A DNA stretch of 64,000 nucleotides from positions 1 through 64,000 of the forward strand of contig CACWYB010000011.1 in NCBI GenBank assembly GCA_902765005.1. The letters are read 5' to 3'. Each line of letters begins with the position of its first letter. Position 1 is the stretch's first letter. The position numbers and the translations under genes are program-made. The notes beneath the pieces were generated by a model. The model was not told where the DNA came from and did no database searches. It saw nothing but the letters and a program-made list of their open reading frames with translations. This stretch comes from an uncultured Eubacteriales bacterium (lineage in GTDB: Bacteria; Bacillota; Clostridia; Christensenellales; CAG-138). Shown here in pieces: positions 19,171 to 28,160 of this stretch.

Positions 19171-19836
19171 TTAGCGGGCGCCCTCCAGCTTGTCCATGAC
19201 CCAGAGGAGCTCCTTCGGGTCGTCGATGACGAATTCGCTGCCCAGCGATTCCAGAAAGGCCCGGCCCTTGAACCCCCAGCTGACCCCGCAGAAGTGGAGG
19301 CCGCCGTTGCGGGCAAACTGGAAATCCACCTCCGAATCCCCCACATACAGGGCGTTGGCGTTCTTCACCCCCTGCATGTCCAAAACGAATTGGAGGGACG
19401 CCGGGTGGGGCTTCAGGGTGAACTTGCTGTTCTGACCCTGGACCTGGGAGAAGAGGGCCCCGTGGGGCGGGAACAGCTCCGAGATCATGTGCACGGCGTG
19501 GGCGTGGGGCTTGTTGGTCACCACGCAGAGCCGATACCCCCGTTCCCGCAGGGCGGTCAGGGCCTCCGTCACCCCGGGGTAGGGGCGGGTGTGGTCCATG
19601 GAGTGGTGGGTGTAGTCCTCAAAGAAGCTGTCCATAACGGGCTTCCAGTCGTTCTCCCGGCCGTGGGGCATGGCCCGCTGGCACATGTAGGCCACGCTCC
19701 GACCCACCATCCCCTGCACCGCCTGCTGGGGGTAGGGATCGATGCCGTGCTGCAGAAGGGCCCGGTTCAGAGAGCCCGCTATATCTTCAATGGTGTTGCA
19801 CAACGTGCCGTCCAGATCAAAGGCGATCAGCTGCAT
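19171..19836 (-). CDS. HAD-superfamily hydrolase, phosphoglycolate-phosphatase-like
   Basis: A 221-residue HAD phosphatase of the Gph/PGMB subfamily. Motif I is FDLDGT with nucleophile Asp7 and Asp9, the alpha-helical cap follows (residues about 15-80), motif II is VVTNKP, motif III has Lys in KPHP, and motif IV is YVGDSEVD. The likely reaction is hydrolysis of a small phosphate ester such as 2-phosphoglycolate. I chose ATG 19836 because AAAGGA lies 6 bases upstream; a start at 19857 would add seven residues and cover that site. Confidence 0.87.
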   Translation of the reverse strand: MQLIAFDLDGTLCNTIEDIAGSLNRALLQHGIDPYPQQAVQGMVGRSVAYMCQRAMPHGRENDWKPVMDSFFEDYTHHSMDHTRPYPGVTEALTALRERGYRLCVVTNKPHAHAVHMISELFPPHGALFSQVQGQNSKFTLKPHPASLQFVLDMQGVKNANALYVGDSEVDFQFARNGGLHFCGVSWGFKGRAFLESLGSEFVIDDPKELLWVMDKLEGAR

Positions 19837-19921
19837 GGGATATCCTTTCCGAAACAAAGGTTTTGATCGTATATATTGTATGCGCTTTTTCCGCCACCGT
19901 CAAGGAAAAGCCATGAAACTC

Positions 19922-19950
19922 TTCACAAAAGCCCCTTCCTCTGATATACT
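19922..19950 (+). promoter_or_regulatory. Sigma-A promoter for the DUF2156 / alpha-galactoside genes
   Basis: TTCACA (19922-19927), 17-base spacer, TATACT (19945-19950). The first start codon is at 20013. Confidence 0.65.
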
Positions 19951-20012
19951 GTCTGTCAAAGAGGCCTGATTTAAGCCGGCCCGGACGAGGAGGTCCCCGG
20001 GGAGGGGAAAGC

Positions 20013-20903
20013 ATGAGCGAATTCATCCCGGTGAACTGTCGGAATATCGAGGCGATGGAGCCTTATTTTTCTGCCTGTACCAATCGGATCTGCGACAACA
20101 CCACGGGGGTCACCTTCCAATGGCGCAATATTTTCCAGGTCCATTTTGCCATCGTTTCCGACACCTTGGTCACCCGGGCCGTCTATAAGAACATCGGCCC
20201 CTGCTACAGCGTGCCCATCGGTCCCGGAGATGTGGGGGCGGGCTTTGCTGCCGCGGAGGCGGACGCCCTTGCTTTGGGGGAGGAGCTGCGCTACGCCTGC
20301 GTGGGAGCGGATCAGCTGCCCCTGCTGGAGGCGCGCTACGGCAGCCGGCTCCTGGTTCAGGAGAAGCGGGACTGGTTCGACTACCTCTACGACGCCGAGA
20401 CCTTCCGCTCCTACAGCGGGAAAAAACACCACACCCAGAAGAACCATGTGAACCGGTTCTATAAGGAGTTTCCCGAAGCTCAGGTTAGGGAGATCACCCA
20501 GGATATGTTCCCGGACTGCATCGCCTTTCTGGAGCGGATCGAGGCGGAGCATCCGGAGATGAGCGAGGTGGAGCGCAACGAATTGAAGGGTACCATGGAC
20601 CTCATCGAGCTGGCCTGCCGGCTGAACCAGCGGGCGGCCTGCCTGATCACCCGCCTGGGCATCACGGCCCTTTCCGTGGGGGAGATCAAGGGCGACACCC
20701 TCTTTGCCCACGCGGAGAAAGCGGACGTGAACGCCGCCGGGGCCTACCCGGCCATGGCCCAGGCCTTCGTGAACTTCATGGGCACGGGCTTTACCTATGT
20801 GAACCGGGAGGACGACGCCGGGGACGAGGGCATCCGCTACAGCAAGCTGAACTATAAGCCCATCGAGCTCATTCCCAAGTATCTTGTCACCGTGTGCGCC
20901 TGA
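20013..20903 (+). CDS. DUF2156 (GNAT-fold, MprF C-terminal-like) protein
   Basis: A 296-residue soluble protein of the DUF2156 family, related to the cytoplasmic aminoacyl-transferase domain of MprF. Recognisable blocks are FQWRNIFQVHFAIVSDTLVT near the start, YSGKKHHTQKNHVNRFYKEF in the middle (the Gly-Lys-Lys... basic stretch is typical) and FTYVNREDDAGDEGIRYSKL near the end. No membrane helices are present, so it is not a flippase-fused MprF. The reaction is unknown. The start has GGGGAGGGGAAAG upstream. It stands directly before the GH13 gene with 15 bases between. Confidence 0.8.
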   Translation: MSEFIPVNCRNIEAMEPYFSACTNRICDNTTGVTFQWRNIFQVHFAIVSDTLVTRAVYKNIGPCYSVPIGPGDVGAGFAAAEADALALGEELRYACVGADQLPLLEARYGSRLLVQEKRDWFDYLYDAETFRSYSGKKHHTQKNHVNRFYKEFPEAQVREITQDMFPDCIAFLERIEAEHPEMSEVERNELKGTMDLIELACRLNQRAACLITRLGITALSVGEIKGDTLFAHAEKADVNAAGAYPAMAQAFVNFMGTGFTYVNREDDAGDEGIRYSKLNYKPIELIPKYLVTVCA

Positions 20904-20918
20904 GGGCGGGAGGGACCT

Positions 20919-22514
20919 ATGCAAAACTGGTGGAAGGAACAGGCGGTGTATCAAATCTACCCCATGAGCTTTTGCGACAGCAACGGCGACGGCATGGGGG
21001 ATATTTCCGGCATCATCTCCAAGCTCCCCTACCTGAAATCCCTGGGCGTGGGCATCCTCTGGCTCTCCCCGGTCTATCGGTCCCCCGGGGAGGACAACGG
21101 ATACGATATCTCCGACTACTGCGACATCGATCCTAAATTCGGCACCCTCCAGGACATGGACGAGCTCATCCAAAAGGCCGACGCCCTGGGCCTGAGGATC
21201 GTCATGGACCTGGTCATCAACCACACCTCCACGGCCCACGCCTGGTTTCAGAAGAGCCGCCGCCGGGAGGCGCCCTACACCGATTTTTACCTCTGGCGGG
21301 ACAAGCCCAACAACTGGACCGGCTTCTTCGGGGGCGGCTGCTGGACCTTCGACGAGGTCCGGGGGCAGTATTATCTGCACCTGTTCAGCCCCGGGCAGCC
21401 GGATCTAAACTACAAAAACCCCGCCGTCATCCAGGCCGTGGAGCAGGTCATGGACTTTTGGCTTGCAAGGGGCGTGTCCGGGTTTCGGTGCGATGTGATC
21501 AACCTGCTCTGGAAGGACAGCCTGAAAAACGGCTTCCCCAAGTTCATCCTCACCGGCAGCGAGCGGTACATCACCCGCCCCGGCTGCCATGGGCTGCTGC
21601 AACGGTTCCGCCGGGAGGTGCTGAACAAATACGATTGCTTCACCGTGGGCGAAACGGTCTTCGTGTCTCCCCGGCAGGCCCGGGCCCTGACGGACCCCAA
21701 CCGGGGCGAGCTGGACATGGTCTTCTCCTTTGAGCACATGAACGCAGACTGCTTCTTCATCAAGTGGCTGCCCCGACGGTTCTCTCCCCGGCGGTTCTTT
21801 AAGAGCCTGATGAAGTGGCAGAAGAAGCTCCCCTGGAACGCGGTCTACTTCGAGAACCACGACCAGCCCCGGTCCGTCTCCCGGTTCGGAGACGGGAGCC
21901 CGGCGGCGGCCAAGGCCATCTTGACCCTGCTGCTCACCCTCCGGGGCACCCCCTTCGTGTATCAGGGGGAGGAGCTGGGCATGACCAACTTCGACTTTTC
22001 TTCCCTGGACCAGATCCAGGATGTGGAGTCGAAAAACGTCTGCAGGATACTTAAGAAGCTGGGCCTGACCGATCGGCGGCTCTTCGCCCTTATGAAGCGG
22101 GCCAGCCGGGACAACGCCCGCACCCCCATGCAGTGGACCCCCGGCCCCCAGGCGGGCTTCACCACCGGCACGCCCTGGCTGAAGGTGAACGATAACCACG
22201 CCGCGATCAACGCCGAAACGGAGGAGGGGGACCCGGGCTCCGTGCTCAACTGGTTCCGCGCCCTCCTGTCCTACCGCAACGGCAGCGACGTGCTCAAGCA
22301 GGGCCGCATCCGTCTCATCTCCCGGGAAAAGAGCTGGATCAAGATCGAGCGCCGCCTGGGGGAGCGGAAGGTCATCGTGGCGGTGAACTGGTCCCCTCGG
22401 CCCGTCAGGCTCCCCTTGGTGGGCCACCCCGTCCTCTCCACCCACGGCACCGAAACGCTGGACTGCCGGCTGCTGCCCTATGAGGCGGTGCTCCTGGAGG
22501 AGATGCCCCTTTGA
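20919..22514 (+). CDS. GH13 alpha-glucosidase (oligo-1,6-glucosidase type)
   Basis: A 531-residue cytoplasmic glycoside hydrolase of family 13, probably acting on short alpha-glucosides, sucrose or isomaltose. The conserved regions are intact: region I VMDLVINHTS, region II GFRCDVI with nucleophile Asp192, region III VGE with acid/base Glu245, and region IV FENHDQPR with Asp315. The N-terminal KEQAVYQIYPMSFCDSNGDG is typical for the GH13_31 group. It has no signal peptide. Next to GH36 and galK it fits a raffinose-family or melibiose utilisation block, where the remaining sucrose would be split by this enzyme. Confidence 0.92.
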   Translation: MQNWWKEQAVYQIYPMSFCDSNGDGMGDISGIISKLPYLKSLGVGILWLSPVYRSPGEDNGYDISDYCDIDPKFGTLQDMDELIQKADALGLRIVMDLVINHTSTAHAWFQKSRRREAPYTDFYLWRDKPNNWTGFFGGGCWTFDEVRGQYYLHLFSPGQPDLNYKNPAVIQAVEQVMDFWLARGVSGFRCDVINLLWKDSLKNGFPKFILTGSERYITRPGCHGLLQRFRREVLNKYDCFTVGETVFVSPRQARALTDPNRGELDMVFSFEHMNADCFFIKWLPRRFSPRRFFKSLMKWQKKLPWNAVYFENHDQPRSVSRFGDGSPAAAKAILTLLLTLRGTPFVYQGEELGMTNFDFSSLDQIQDVESKNVCRILKKLGLTDRRLFALMKRASRDNARTPMQWTPGPQAGFTTGTPWLKVNDNHAAINAETEEGDPGSVLNWFRALLSYRNGSDVLKQGRIRLISREKSWIKIERRLGERKVIVAVNWSPRPVRLPLVGHPVLSTHGTETLDCRLLPYEAVLLEEMPL

Positions 22515-22554
22515 ACCATACGCGTACCACACTTTGACATAAGGAGAACGGAAC

Positions 22555-24876
22555 ATGATCGAATTTCGGGACAACATCTTTCGCCTTGGTACGGATCACA
22601 CAGCCTATCTCTTTCGGATCACGGATTTCGGCCATCTGGAGCATCTGCACTACGGGGAATCGGTACCCCTGGAGGACGCCCAGGCCCTGTCCGTGAAGGC
22701 CACCATCGCCCGGGGCTCCTCCGTCATGTACGACGAGAGCAGCGACACCTACTGCCTGGAGGACCTGCCCCAGGAGTGGAGCGGCATCGGCAAGGGGGAT
22801 TTTCGGAACCCGCCGGCGGAGCTGCTGCTGCCCAACGGCGCCTTCACCAGCGATTTTGTGTATGCCTCCCATGAGGTGCGCCCCGGCCCTCTGCCCATGG
22901 AGGACCTGCCCACGGCCTACGGCACCGAGGCGGATTGCGAGACCCTGATCCTCCATCTGAAGGAGAAGGCCACCCCCGTGAGCCTGGACCTGATCTACAC
23001 CGTCTACCCCAAGGAGGACGTGATCACCCGCCGCTCCGTGCTGAAGAACGGGGGGGAGGGGCCCCTTGTCATCCGCAAGCTCATGAGCTACATGCTGGAC
23101 ATGGTCCCCGCCGTTTCCCTGTCCATGGTCACCTTCGACGGCGCCTGGATCCGCGAGGCCTATCGCCACGATCGGCCGGTCATCTCCGGCATCTACGTGA
23201 ACGAGGGCAGCACCGGCGCCTCCGGCAACAAGCACAACCCGGGCATCCTGCTCTATGAGGCCCGGTGCAACGAAGATCTGGGCCGCTGCTGGGGCTTCAA
23301 CCTGGTCTACAGCGGCAACCACCACACCGCCGTGGAGCGGTCGGAAAACGGCCTGGTCCGGGTCATGGCCGGCATCAGCCCCCGGTGCTTCGCCGTCACA
23401 TTGAAGGAGGGGGAGCGCTTCGAAACGCCGGAGGGGGTCATGACCTTCTCGGATCACGGCTTCAACGAGCTCTCCGCCCACTTCCACGATTTCATCAACC
23501 AGCGGATCGTCCGGGGGGACTGGAAGGGCAAGGAGCGGCCGGTGCTGTGCAACGATTGGGAAGCCTGTTTTTTTTCCTTTCGGGAGAGGAAGCTCCTCTC
23601 CCTGGCCAAGAAAGCGAAGAAGGCGGGCGCTGAGCTCTTCGTCCTGGACGACGGCTGGTTCAAGGGCCGCAACAGCGACAAGGCGGGTCTGGGGGATTAC
23701 ACGGTAGACAGAAAAAAGCTCCCCCACGGCCTGGAGGGCCTGTGCGCCCGGCTCAACAAAATGGGCATGAGCTTCGGGCTCTGGGTGGAGCCGGAGAGCG
23801 TAAACGAGGACAGCGATCTGTATCGGGCCCATCCGGACTGGGCGGTGAAGCTGCCGGACCGGAAGCCCTCCTACGGCCGCAACCAGCTCATACTGGATCT
23901 GGTGAACCCGGCGGTCCGGGACTACATCGTGGAGAACGTGAGCCGGGTCCTGGACAGCTGCCCCATCCAGTATGTGAAGTGGGACATGAACCGGCACATG
24001 AGCGACATGTTCTCCCCCTTCTGCGAGAACGGGGCCTTCTTCCACGAGTACATCAAGGGGCTCTACGACGTGCTTCGCCGGATCTTCTATCCCCGGCCCC
24101 ATATCCTCTTTGAGAGCTGTTCCTCCGGCGGGAACCGGTTCGATCTGGGCATGCTGTGCTTCTCCCAGCAGATCTGGGCCAGCGACAACACGGACCCCAT
24201 GGAGCGGTTCCGCATCCAAAATAGCCTGTCCTATCTCTACCCCCTGTCCACCATGGGCACCCATATCTCCGAGGCGGCCCATCAGCAGACCATGCGGGAC
24301 ACGCCCCTGTCCACCCGGTTCCATGTCTCCTCCTTCGGCGCCTTGGGGTGGGAAATGGATCTGGGCACCCTGACCCCCGCCGAGAAGAAGGTGGCCAAGG
24401 AGGACATGATCTTCTACAAGGCCCACCGCAAGCTCTTTCAGTTCGGCCGGTTCTACCGCCAGGCCAGGATCAACGGCATGTCCGCCTGGACCGTGGTGGG
24501 GGAGAAGGAGGCCCTGACCGCCCGGTTCATGCGCCTGTACGAGTCGGCGGCGCCGGTGGACGTGCTGCGGGTCCTGGGCATGGACCCGGAGCAAACCTAC
24601 ACCTACACCCGGCGGACCCAGGGCCTGCGGGTGGCGCCCCTTGCGCCCCTGCTCAAGCATGTGGCCCCGGTCAGGATCCGGTCCGACAGCATCCTCATGA
24701 ACCGGATCGACCGCCACTTCATGCTCCCCGACGGCAAGGAGGAGGGCGTGGCCACGGGCCGGGCGCTGGCGGCGGGCGTGCCTTTGAACTCTCGCTTCAT
24801 GGGCACGGGCTACAGCGACAAGCTCCGCCTGCTCACGGACTTCGCCTCCGAGCTGTATCATATTCGGGCGGTTTGA
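22555..24876 (+). CDS. GH36 alpha-galactosidase
   Basis: A 773-residue cytoplasmic alpha-galactosidase that would release galactose from melibiose, raffinose or stachyose. The N-terminal beta-supersandwich precedes the TIM barrel, where the nucleophile is Asp477 (YVKWDMNRHMSD) and the acid/base Asp544 (ASDNTDPMERFRIQ). The motif CSSGGNRFDLGML between them is a GH36 hallmark. The length is usual for the homotetrameric bacterial type. It follows the GH13 gene by 40 bases and has an AAGGAG site before ATG 22555. Copy B of the hairpin element separates it from galK. Confidence 0.95.
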   Translation: MIEFRDNIFRLGTDHTAYLFRITDFGHLEHLHYGESVPLEDAQALSVKATIARGSSVMYDESSDTYCLEDLPQEWSGIGKGDFRNPPAELLLPNGAFTSDFVYASHEVRPGPLPMEDLPTAYGTEADCETLILHLKEKATPVSLDLIYTVYPKEDVITRRSVLKNGGEGPLVIRKLMSYMLDMVPAVSLSMVTFDGAWIREAYRHDRPVISGIYVNEGSTGASGNKHNPGILLYEARCNEDLGRCWGFNLVYSGNHHTAVERSENGLVRVMAGISPRCFAVTLKEGERFETPEGVMTFSDHGFNELSAHFHDFINQRIVRGDWKGKERPVLCNDWEACFFSFRERKLLSLAKKAKKAGAELFVLDDGWFKGRNSDKAGLGDYTVDRKKLPHGLEGLCARLNKMGMSFGLWVEPESVNEDSDLYRAHPDWAVKLPDRKPSYGRNQLILDLVNPAVRDYIVENVSRVLDSCPIQYVKWDMNRHMSDMFSPFCENGAFFHEYIKGLYDVLRRIFYPRPHILFESCSSGGNRFDLGMLCFSQQIWASDNTDPMERFRIQNSLSYLYPLSTMGTHISEAAHQQTMRDTPLSTRFHVSSFGALGWEMDLGTLTPAEKKVAKEDMIFYKAHRKLFQFGRFYRQARINGMSAWTVVGEKEALTARFMRLYESAAPVDVLRVLGMDPEQTYTYTRRTQGLRVAPLAPLLKHVAPVRIRSDSILMNRIDRHFMLPDGKEEGVATGRALAAGVPLNSRFMGTGYSDKLRLLTDFASELYHIRAV

Positions 24877-24887
24877 CGGGGGTTTTT

Positions 24888-25020
24888 GTTCCTTTTTTCT
24901 CTTCATGAGAAGAGAAAAAAGGAACCGAAAAAAGAGAAGCAGGGAAGGAGTATATCTTTCCTTTGAGCCATTCTTTTCCTGGCTAAAGTATTTTTGCACA
25001 GCTTTTCTTGCAAGAAAGGC
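24888..25020. repeat. Composite double-hairpin intergenic element, copy B
   Basis: Left hairpin with a perfect 17-bp stem (24888-24904 with 24909-24925, loop ATGA), followed by CGAAAAAAGAGAAG. After about 60 bases without a clear central hairpin comes a shorter palindrome TTTCTTGCAAGAAA (25004-25017). It shares the stem-then-AAAAAAGAGAA plan with copies A, C and D. It sits between two genes of the same direction (GH36 and galK), so it may change the ratio of the two products. Confidence 0.6.
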
Positions 25021-25056
25021 CGGCGGCTATCCAACATTTCTCTAAAAGGAGATACC

Positions 25057-26223
25057 ATGACCACTACGGAATTGACCAACGCCTTCTATACGGCCTTCGG
25101 GCCGGGCCGGGCGCCCCGGTGCTTCTTCGCCGGAGGCCGGGTGAACCTGATCGGCGAGCATGTGGACTACAACGGAGGCCACGTGCTCCCCTGCGCCCTG
25201 ACCATGGGCACCTGGGGGCTCCTGCGCCGGCGAACGGACGACAGGCTCCGGTTCTACTCCCTGAACTTCCCGCAGCTGGGGGTCCTGGAGGGCACCCTGA
25301 GCGCCGTGCGCTTCCAGGAGCGGAACCAGTGGACCAACTATGTGCTGGGCATGCTCTTTGCCCTGGAGGAGCGGGGCATCCGCCTTTCCTCCGGCTTTGA
25401 GCTGCTCATCTACGGCAACATCCCCAACGGCTCCGGCCTCTCCTCCTCCGCCTCCTTGGAGGTGGTGGCGGGGGCGGCCCTCAGGGCCTGCTACGATCTG
25501 GACGTGACCGACGTGGAGCTGGCTTTGCTGGGCCAGCGGGCGGAGAACGGCTTCATCGGCCTGAACAGCGGCATCATGGACCAGTTCAGCATCGCCCTGG
25601 GCCGGGAGGAATCGGCGGTGTTTTTGAACACCGGCACCCTGAGCTACGAGTATGTGCCCGTGGCCCTGGGGGACAACGTGATCCTCATCATGAACACCTG
25701 CAAACGCCGCACCCTGGCCGACTCCAAGTATAACGAGCGCCGGGCCGAGTGCGAGGAGGCGTTGAAGGACCTGCAGCGCGTCCTTCCCGTGAAGGACCTG
25801 GCCGGCGTGGGCCTTCGGGCCTTCGAGGAGAACAAGCACCACATCCAAAACCCTGTGGCCCGGGATCGGGCGGAGCACGTGGTCTATGAGTGCGCCCGGA
25901 CCATCCAGGCCTGCCAAAAGCTGCGCAGCGGAGATCTGGTCTCCTTCGGCCGCCTCATGAACGCTTCCCACGACTCCCTGCGGGATCTGTACGCCGTGTC
26001 CTGCAAGGAGCTGGACACCCTGGTAAGCGAAGCCCGCCGCTGCCCCGGCGTGCTGGGGGCCAGGATGACCGGGGCTGGCTTCGGCGGCTGCGCCGTGGCC
26101 ATCGTGAACAAGCGGAACGTGGAGGCGGTCATGGACGCCGTGGGCCGGGCCTACGAGGAAAAGATCGGCCATCCCTGCGCCTTCTACGTGGCCGGCATCG
26201 GCGGCGGCCCCCGGGAGCTTTGA
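25057..26223 (+). CDS. galK: Galactokinase
   Basis: A 388-residue GHMP kinase that phosphorylates galactose at C1. The galactokinase signature GGRVNLIGEHVDYNGG is at residues 26-41, the ATP-binding motif PNGSGLSSSAS follows, and motif 3 is GARMTGAGFGGCAV near the C-terminus. The start at 25057 has AAAAGGAG 6 bases upstream; a longer frame from 24994 would run into repeat copy B. No galT or galE lies in the window; the next gene is a nucleotidyltransferase. Confidence 0.96.
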   Translation: MTTTELTNAFYTAFGPGRAPRCFFAGGRVNLIGEHVDYNGGHVLPCALTMGTWGLLRRRTDDRLRFYSLNFPQLGVLEGTLSAVRFQERNQWTNYVLGMLFALEERGIRLSSGFELLIYGNIPNGSGLSSSASLEVVAGAALRACYDLDVTDVELALLGQRAENGFIGLNSGIMDQFSIALGREESAVFLNTGTLSYEYVPVALGDNVILIMNTCKRRTLADSKYNERRAECEEALKDLQRVLPVKDLAGVGLRAFEENKHHIQNPVARDRAEHVVYECARTIQACQKLRSGDLVSFGRLMNASHDSLRDLYAVSCKELDTLVSEARRCPGVLGARMTGAGFGGCAVAIVNKRNVEAVMDAVGRAYEEKIGHPCAFYVAGIGGGPREL

Positions 26224-26276
26224 TCGGGAACCAATGGAAACCCATATACTATAAAAAATATTCGGAGGTAACAAAC

Positions 26277-27194
26277 ATGAACAAACCCATTCTCGTCATC
26301 ATGGCAGCCGGCATGGGCAGCCGGTACGGCGGACTCAAGCAGATGGACCCGGTGGACAAGGAGGGCCACGTCATCATGGATTTCTCCCTCTTCGATGCCA
26401 AGCGGGCGGGCTTTGAAAAGGCCGTGTGCATCATCAAGCGGGAGATGGCGGAGGATTTTGAAGAGGTCATCGGCAGCCGGGTGCGGCCCTTTATGGAGCT
26501 GGAGTACGCCTTCCAGGATATGAACGCCCTGCCGGCGGGCTACAGCGTCCCCGAGGGCCGGGTGAAGCCCTGGGGCACCACCCACGCGGTGCTGGCCGCC
26601 AAGGATCTCATCGGCGACGCGCCCTTTGCCGTCATCAACGCCGACGACTTCTATGGCCGGGAAGCCTACCAGACCATCTACGATTACCTGAAGGTCCCCC
26701 ATGCTAAGGGTGAATACGCCATGGTGGGCTACCTGCTGAAGAACACCGTCACCGACAACGGCCATGTGGCCCGGGGCGTGTGCGTGGTGGACGAGAAGGA
26801 TAACCTGACCTCCATCGCCGAGCGGCTGCGCATCGAGAAGCGGGACGGCGGCATCGCCTACACCGAGGACGAGGGGAAGACCTACACCGCCCTCGATCCG
26901 GACGACACCGTGTCCATGAATTTCTGGGGCTACATGCCCGATTTCCTGGAGGAGGCGGAAGCCCGCTTCCCCGCCTTCCTGGACGAGAACCTGCCCAAGA
27001 ACCCCATGAAGTGCGAGTACCTGGTGCCCCGGCTCACCAACGACCTCATCCTGGAGGGCAAGGCCAGCGTGAAGGTGCTCCATTGCCCCGCCAAGTGGCA
27101 CGGCGTCACCTACAAGCAGGATATGCCCGCCCTGCAGCAGAGCATCCGGGAGATGAAGGCCGCGGGCCTCTATCCCGATTCTCTTTGGAAGTAA
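26277..27194 (+). CDS. Sugar-phosphate nucleotidyltransferase
   Basis: A 305-residue nucleotidyltransferase of the glucose-1-phosphate thymidylyl/uridylyltransferase fold. The nucleotide loop is LVIMAAGMGSRYGGLKQMDP, the metal-binding Asp pair appears in VINADDFYG, and the C-terminal half contains a sugar-binding region (SMNFWGYMPDFLE). Position directly after galactokinase (53 bases, own GGAGG site) suggests that it converts galactose-1-phosphate and UTP to UDP-galactose, replacing GalT. That is inference; other hexose-1-phosphates are possible. Confidence 0.85.
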   Translation: MNKPILVIMAAGMGSRYGGLKQMDPVDKEGHVIMDFSLFDAKRAGFEKAVCIIKREMAEDFEEVIGSRVRPFMELEYAFQDMNALPAGYSVPEGRVKPWGTTHAVLAAKDLIGDAPFAVINADDFYGREAYQTIYDYLKVPHAKGEYAMVGYLLKNTVTDNGHVARGVCVVDEKDNLTSIAERLRIEKRDGGIAYTEDEGKTYTALDPDDTVSMNFWGYMPDFLEEAEARFPAFLDENLPKNPMKCEYLVPRLTNDLILEGKASVKVLHCPAKWHGVTYKQDMPALQQSIREMKAAGLYPDSLWK

Positions 27195-27197
27195 GGC

Positions 27198-28160
27198 ATG
27201 CTCTTTGACCTCACCGCTCCCTATACCGCCGTTTGCCTGGCCGGCATGTGCAAGAACGCGGGGAAGACCACCGCGCTTACCGCCCTCATCCGGGGCGCTC
27301 GGGCGCGGGGGGTCACCCTTGCGCTCACCTCCATCGGCCGGGATGGGGAGCGGGAGGATTTGGTCACCGGCACCTACAAGCCCCCCATCTACGTGACGGG
27401 GGGTACCGTTTTTGCCACCGCCCGGGACCTTCTCTTCCGGTGCGACGCCACAAGCGAGATCCTGTCCCTCACGGGCATCCACACGCCCCTGGGGGAGGTG
27501 GTGATCCTGCGGGCCCTGTCCGACGGCTTTGTAGAGCTGGCGGGGCCCTCCATGCGGGAGCAGCTTGCGTCCCTCACGGATGAGATGAAGGCCTTTGGGG
27601 CCCAAAAGGTGCTCATCGACGGGGCTCTGTTCCGCCGGAGCCTGTGCGCCCCGGAAACGGCGGAGGGGATCATTTTGGCCACCGGGGCGAGCCTTTGTCC
27701 CGACATGGAGCGGACCGCGGCGGACACGGCCTTCGTGGCGGAGCTTCTGTCCCTGCCGGAGTGCGGCCCCTGGCCCAACAGGGCGGCCGGGCGCTTTGTT
27801 CGGGGGGAGAGGGCCTTCGACGATCTATCCGCGGCCCTGGAGGCGGCGGGGGAGAGGCTGTATCTTTCCGGCGCCTTCACCGACGCCATGGCAAGCCTGC
27901 TTTTGCGGCGGCGGGGCCTGCCCCAGGAGATCTGCGTGGAGGATGGCACCAGGCTCCTTCTCTCCCGGGAGAACTATGAAAAACTGGGGGCAAGGGGCGT
28001 ACGCTTCCGCGTCCGCCGGAAAAACACCCTTATCGCCGTCACCGTGAACCCCTTTTCCGCTCACGGCGCCCCCTATGACCCGGCGGCCTTTTTGAACGCC
28101 GTAGTTCGGCGGGTGCCGGTGCCCGTGGTGAACGTTTGGGAGGAATGCGCATGCAGTTGA
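27198..28160 (+). CDS. kamB: Lysine 5,6-aminomutase reactivase subunit KamB
   Basis: A 320-residue protein with an N-terminal P-loop (GMCKNAGKTT, residues 16-25) and little else I can assign. It is placed by context: it overlaps kamC by ten bases and stands before the lysine-fermentation operon, as kamB does in other lysine fermenters. KamB and KamC are thought to restore lysine 5,6-aminomutase after suicide inactivation, by exchanging damaged cobalamin at the cost of ATP. The start at 27198 comes only 3 bases after the preceding stop, so it may be coupled to the galactose block or have an unseen promoter. Its ribosome binding site is weak. Confidence 0.75.
   Translation: MLFDLTAPYTAVCLAGMCKNAGKTTALTALIRGARARGVTLALTSIGRDGEREDLVTGTYKPPIYVTGGTVFATARDLLFRCDATSEILSLTGIHTPLGEVVILRALSDGFVELAGPSMREQLASLTDEMKAFGAQKVLIDGALFRRSLCAPETAEGIILATGASLCPDMERTAADTAFVAELLSLPECGPWPNRAAGRFVRGERAFDDLSAALEAAGERLYLSGAFTDAMASLLLRRRGLPQEICVEDGTRLLLSRENYEKLGARGVRFRVRRKNTLIAVTVNPFSAHGAPYDPAAFLNAVVRRVPVPVVNVWEECACS

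Noticed and set aside
22405..24999. Open frame of 864 codons opposite the GH36 gene
   Set aside because: Same reason: antisense to an intact enzyme, shadow composition.
26220..26250. Promoter before the nucleotidyltransferase (TTGATC, 19 bases, TATACT)
   Set aside because: The spacer is too long and the -35 overlaps the galK end; kept out as likely chance.
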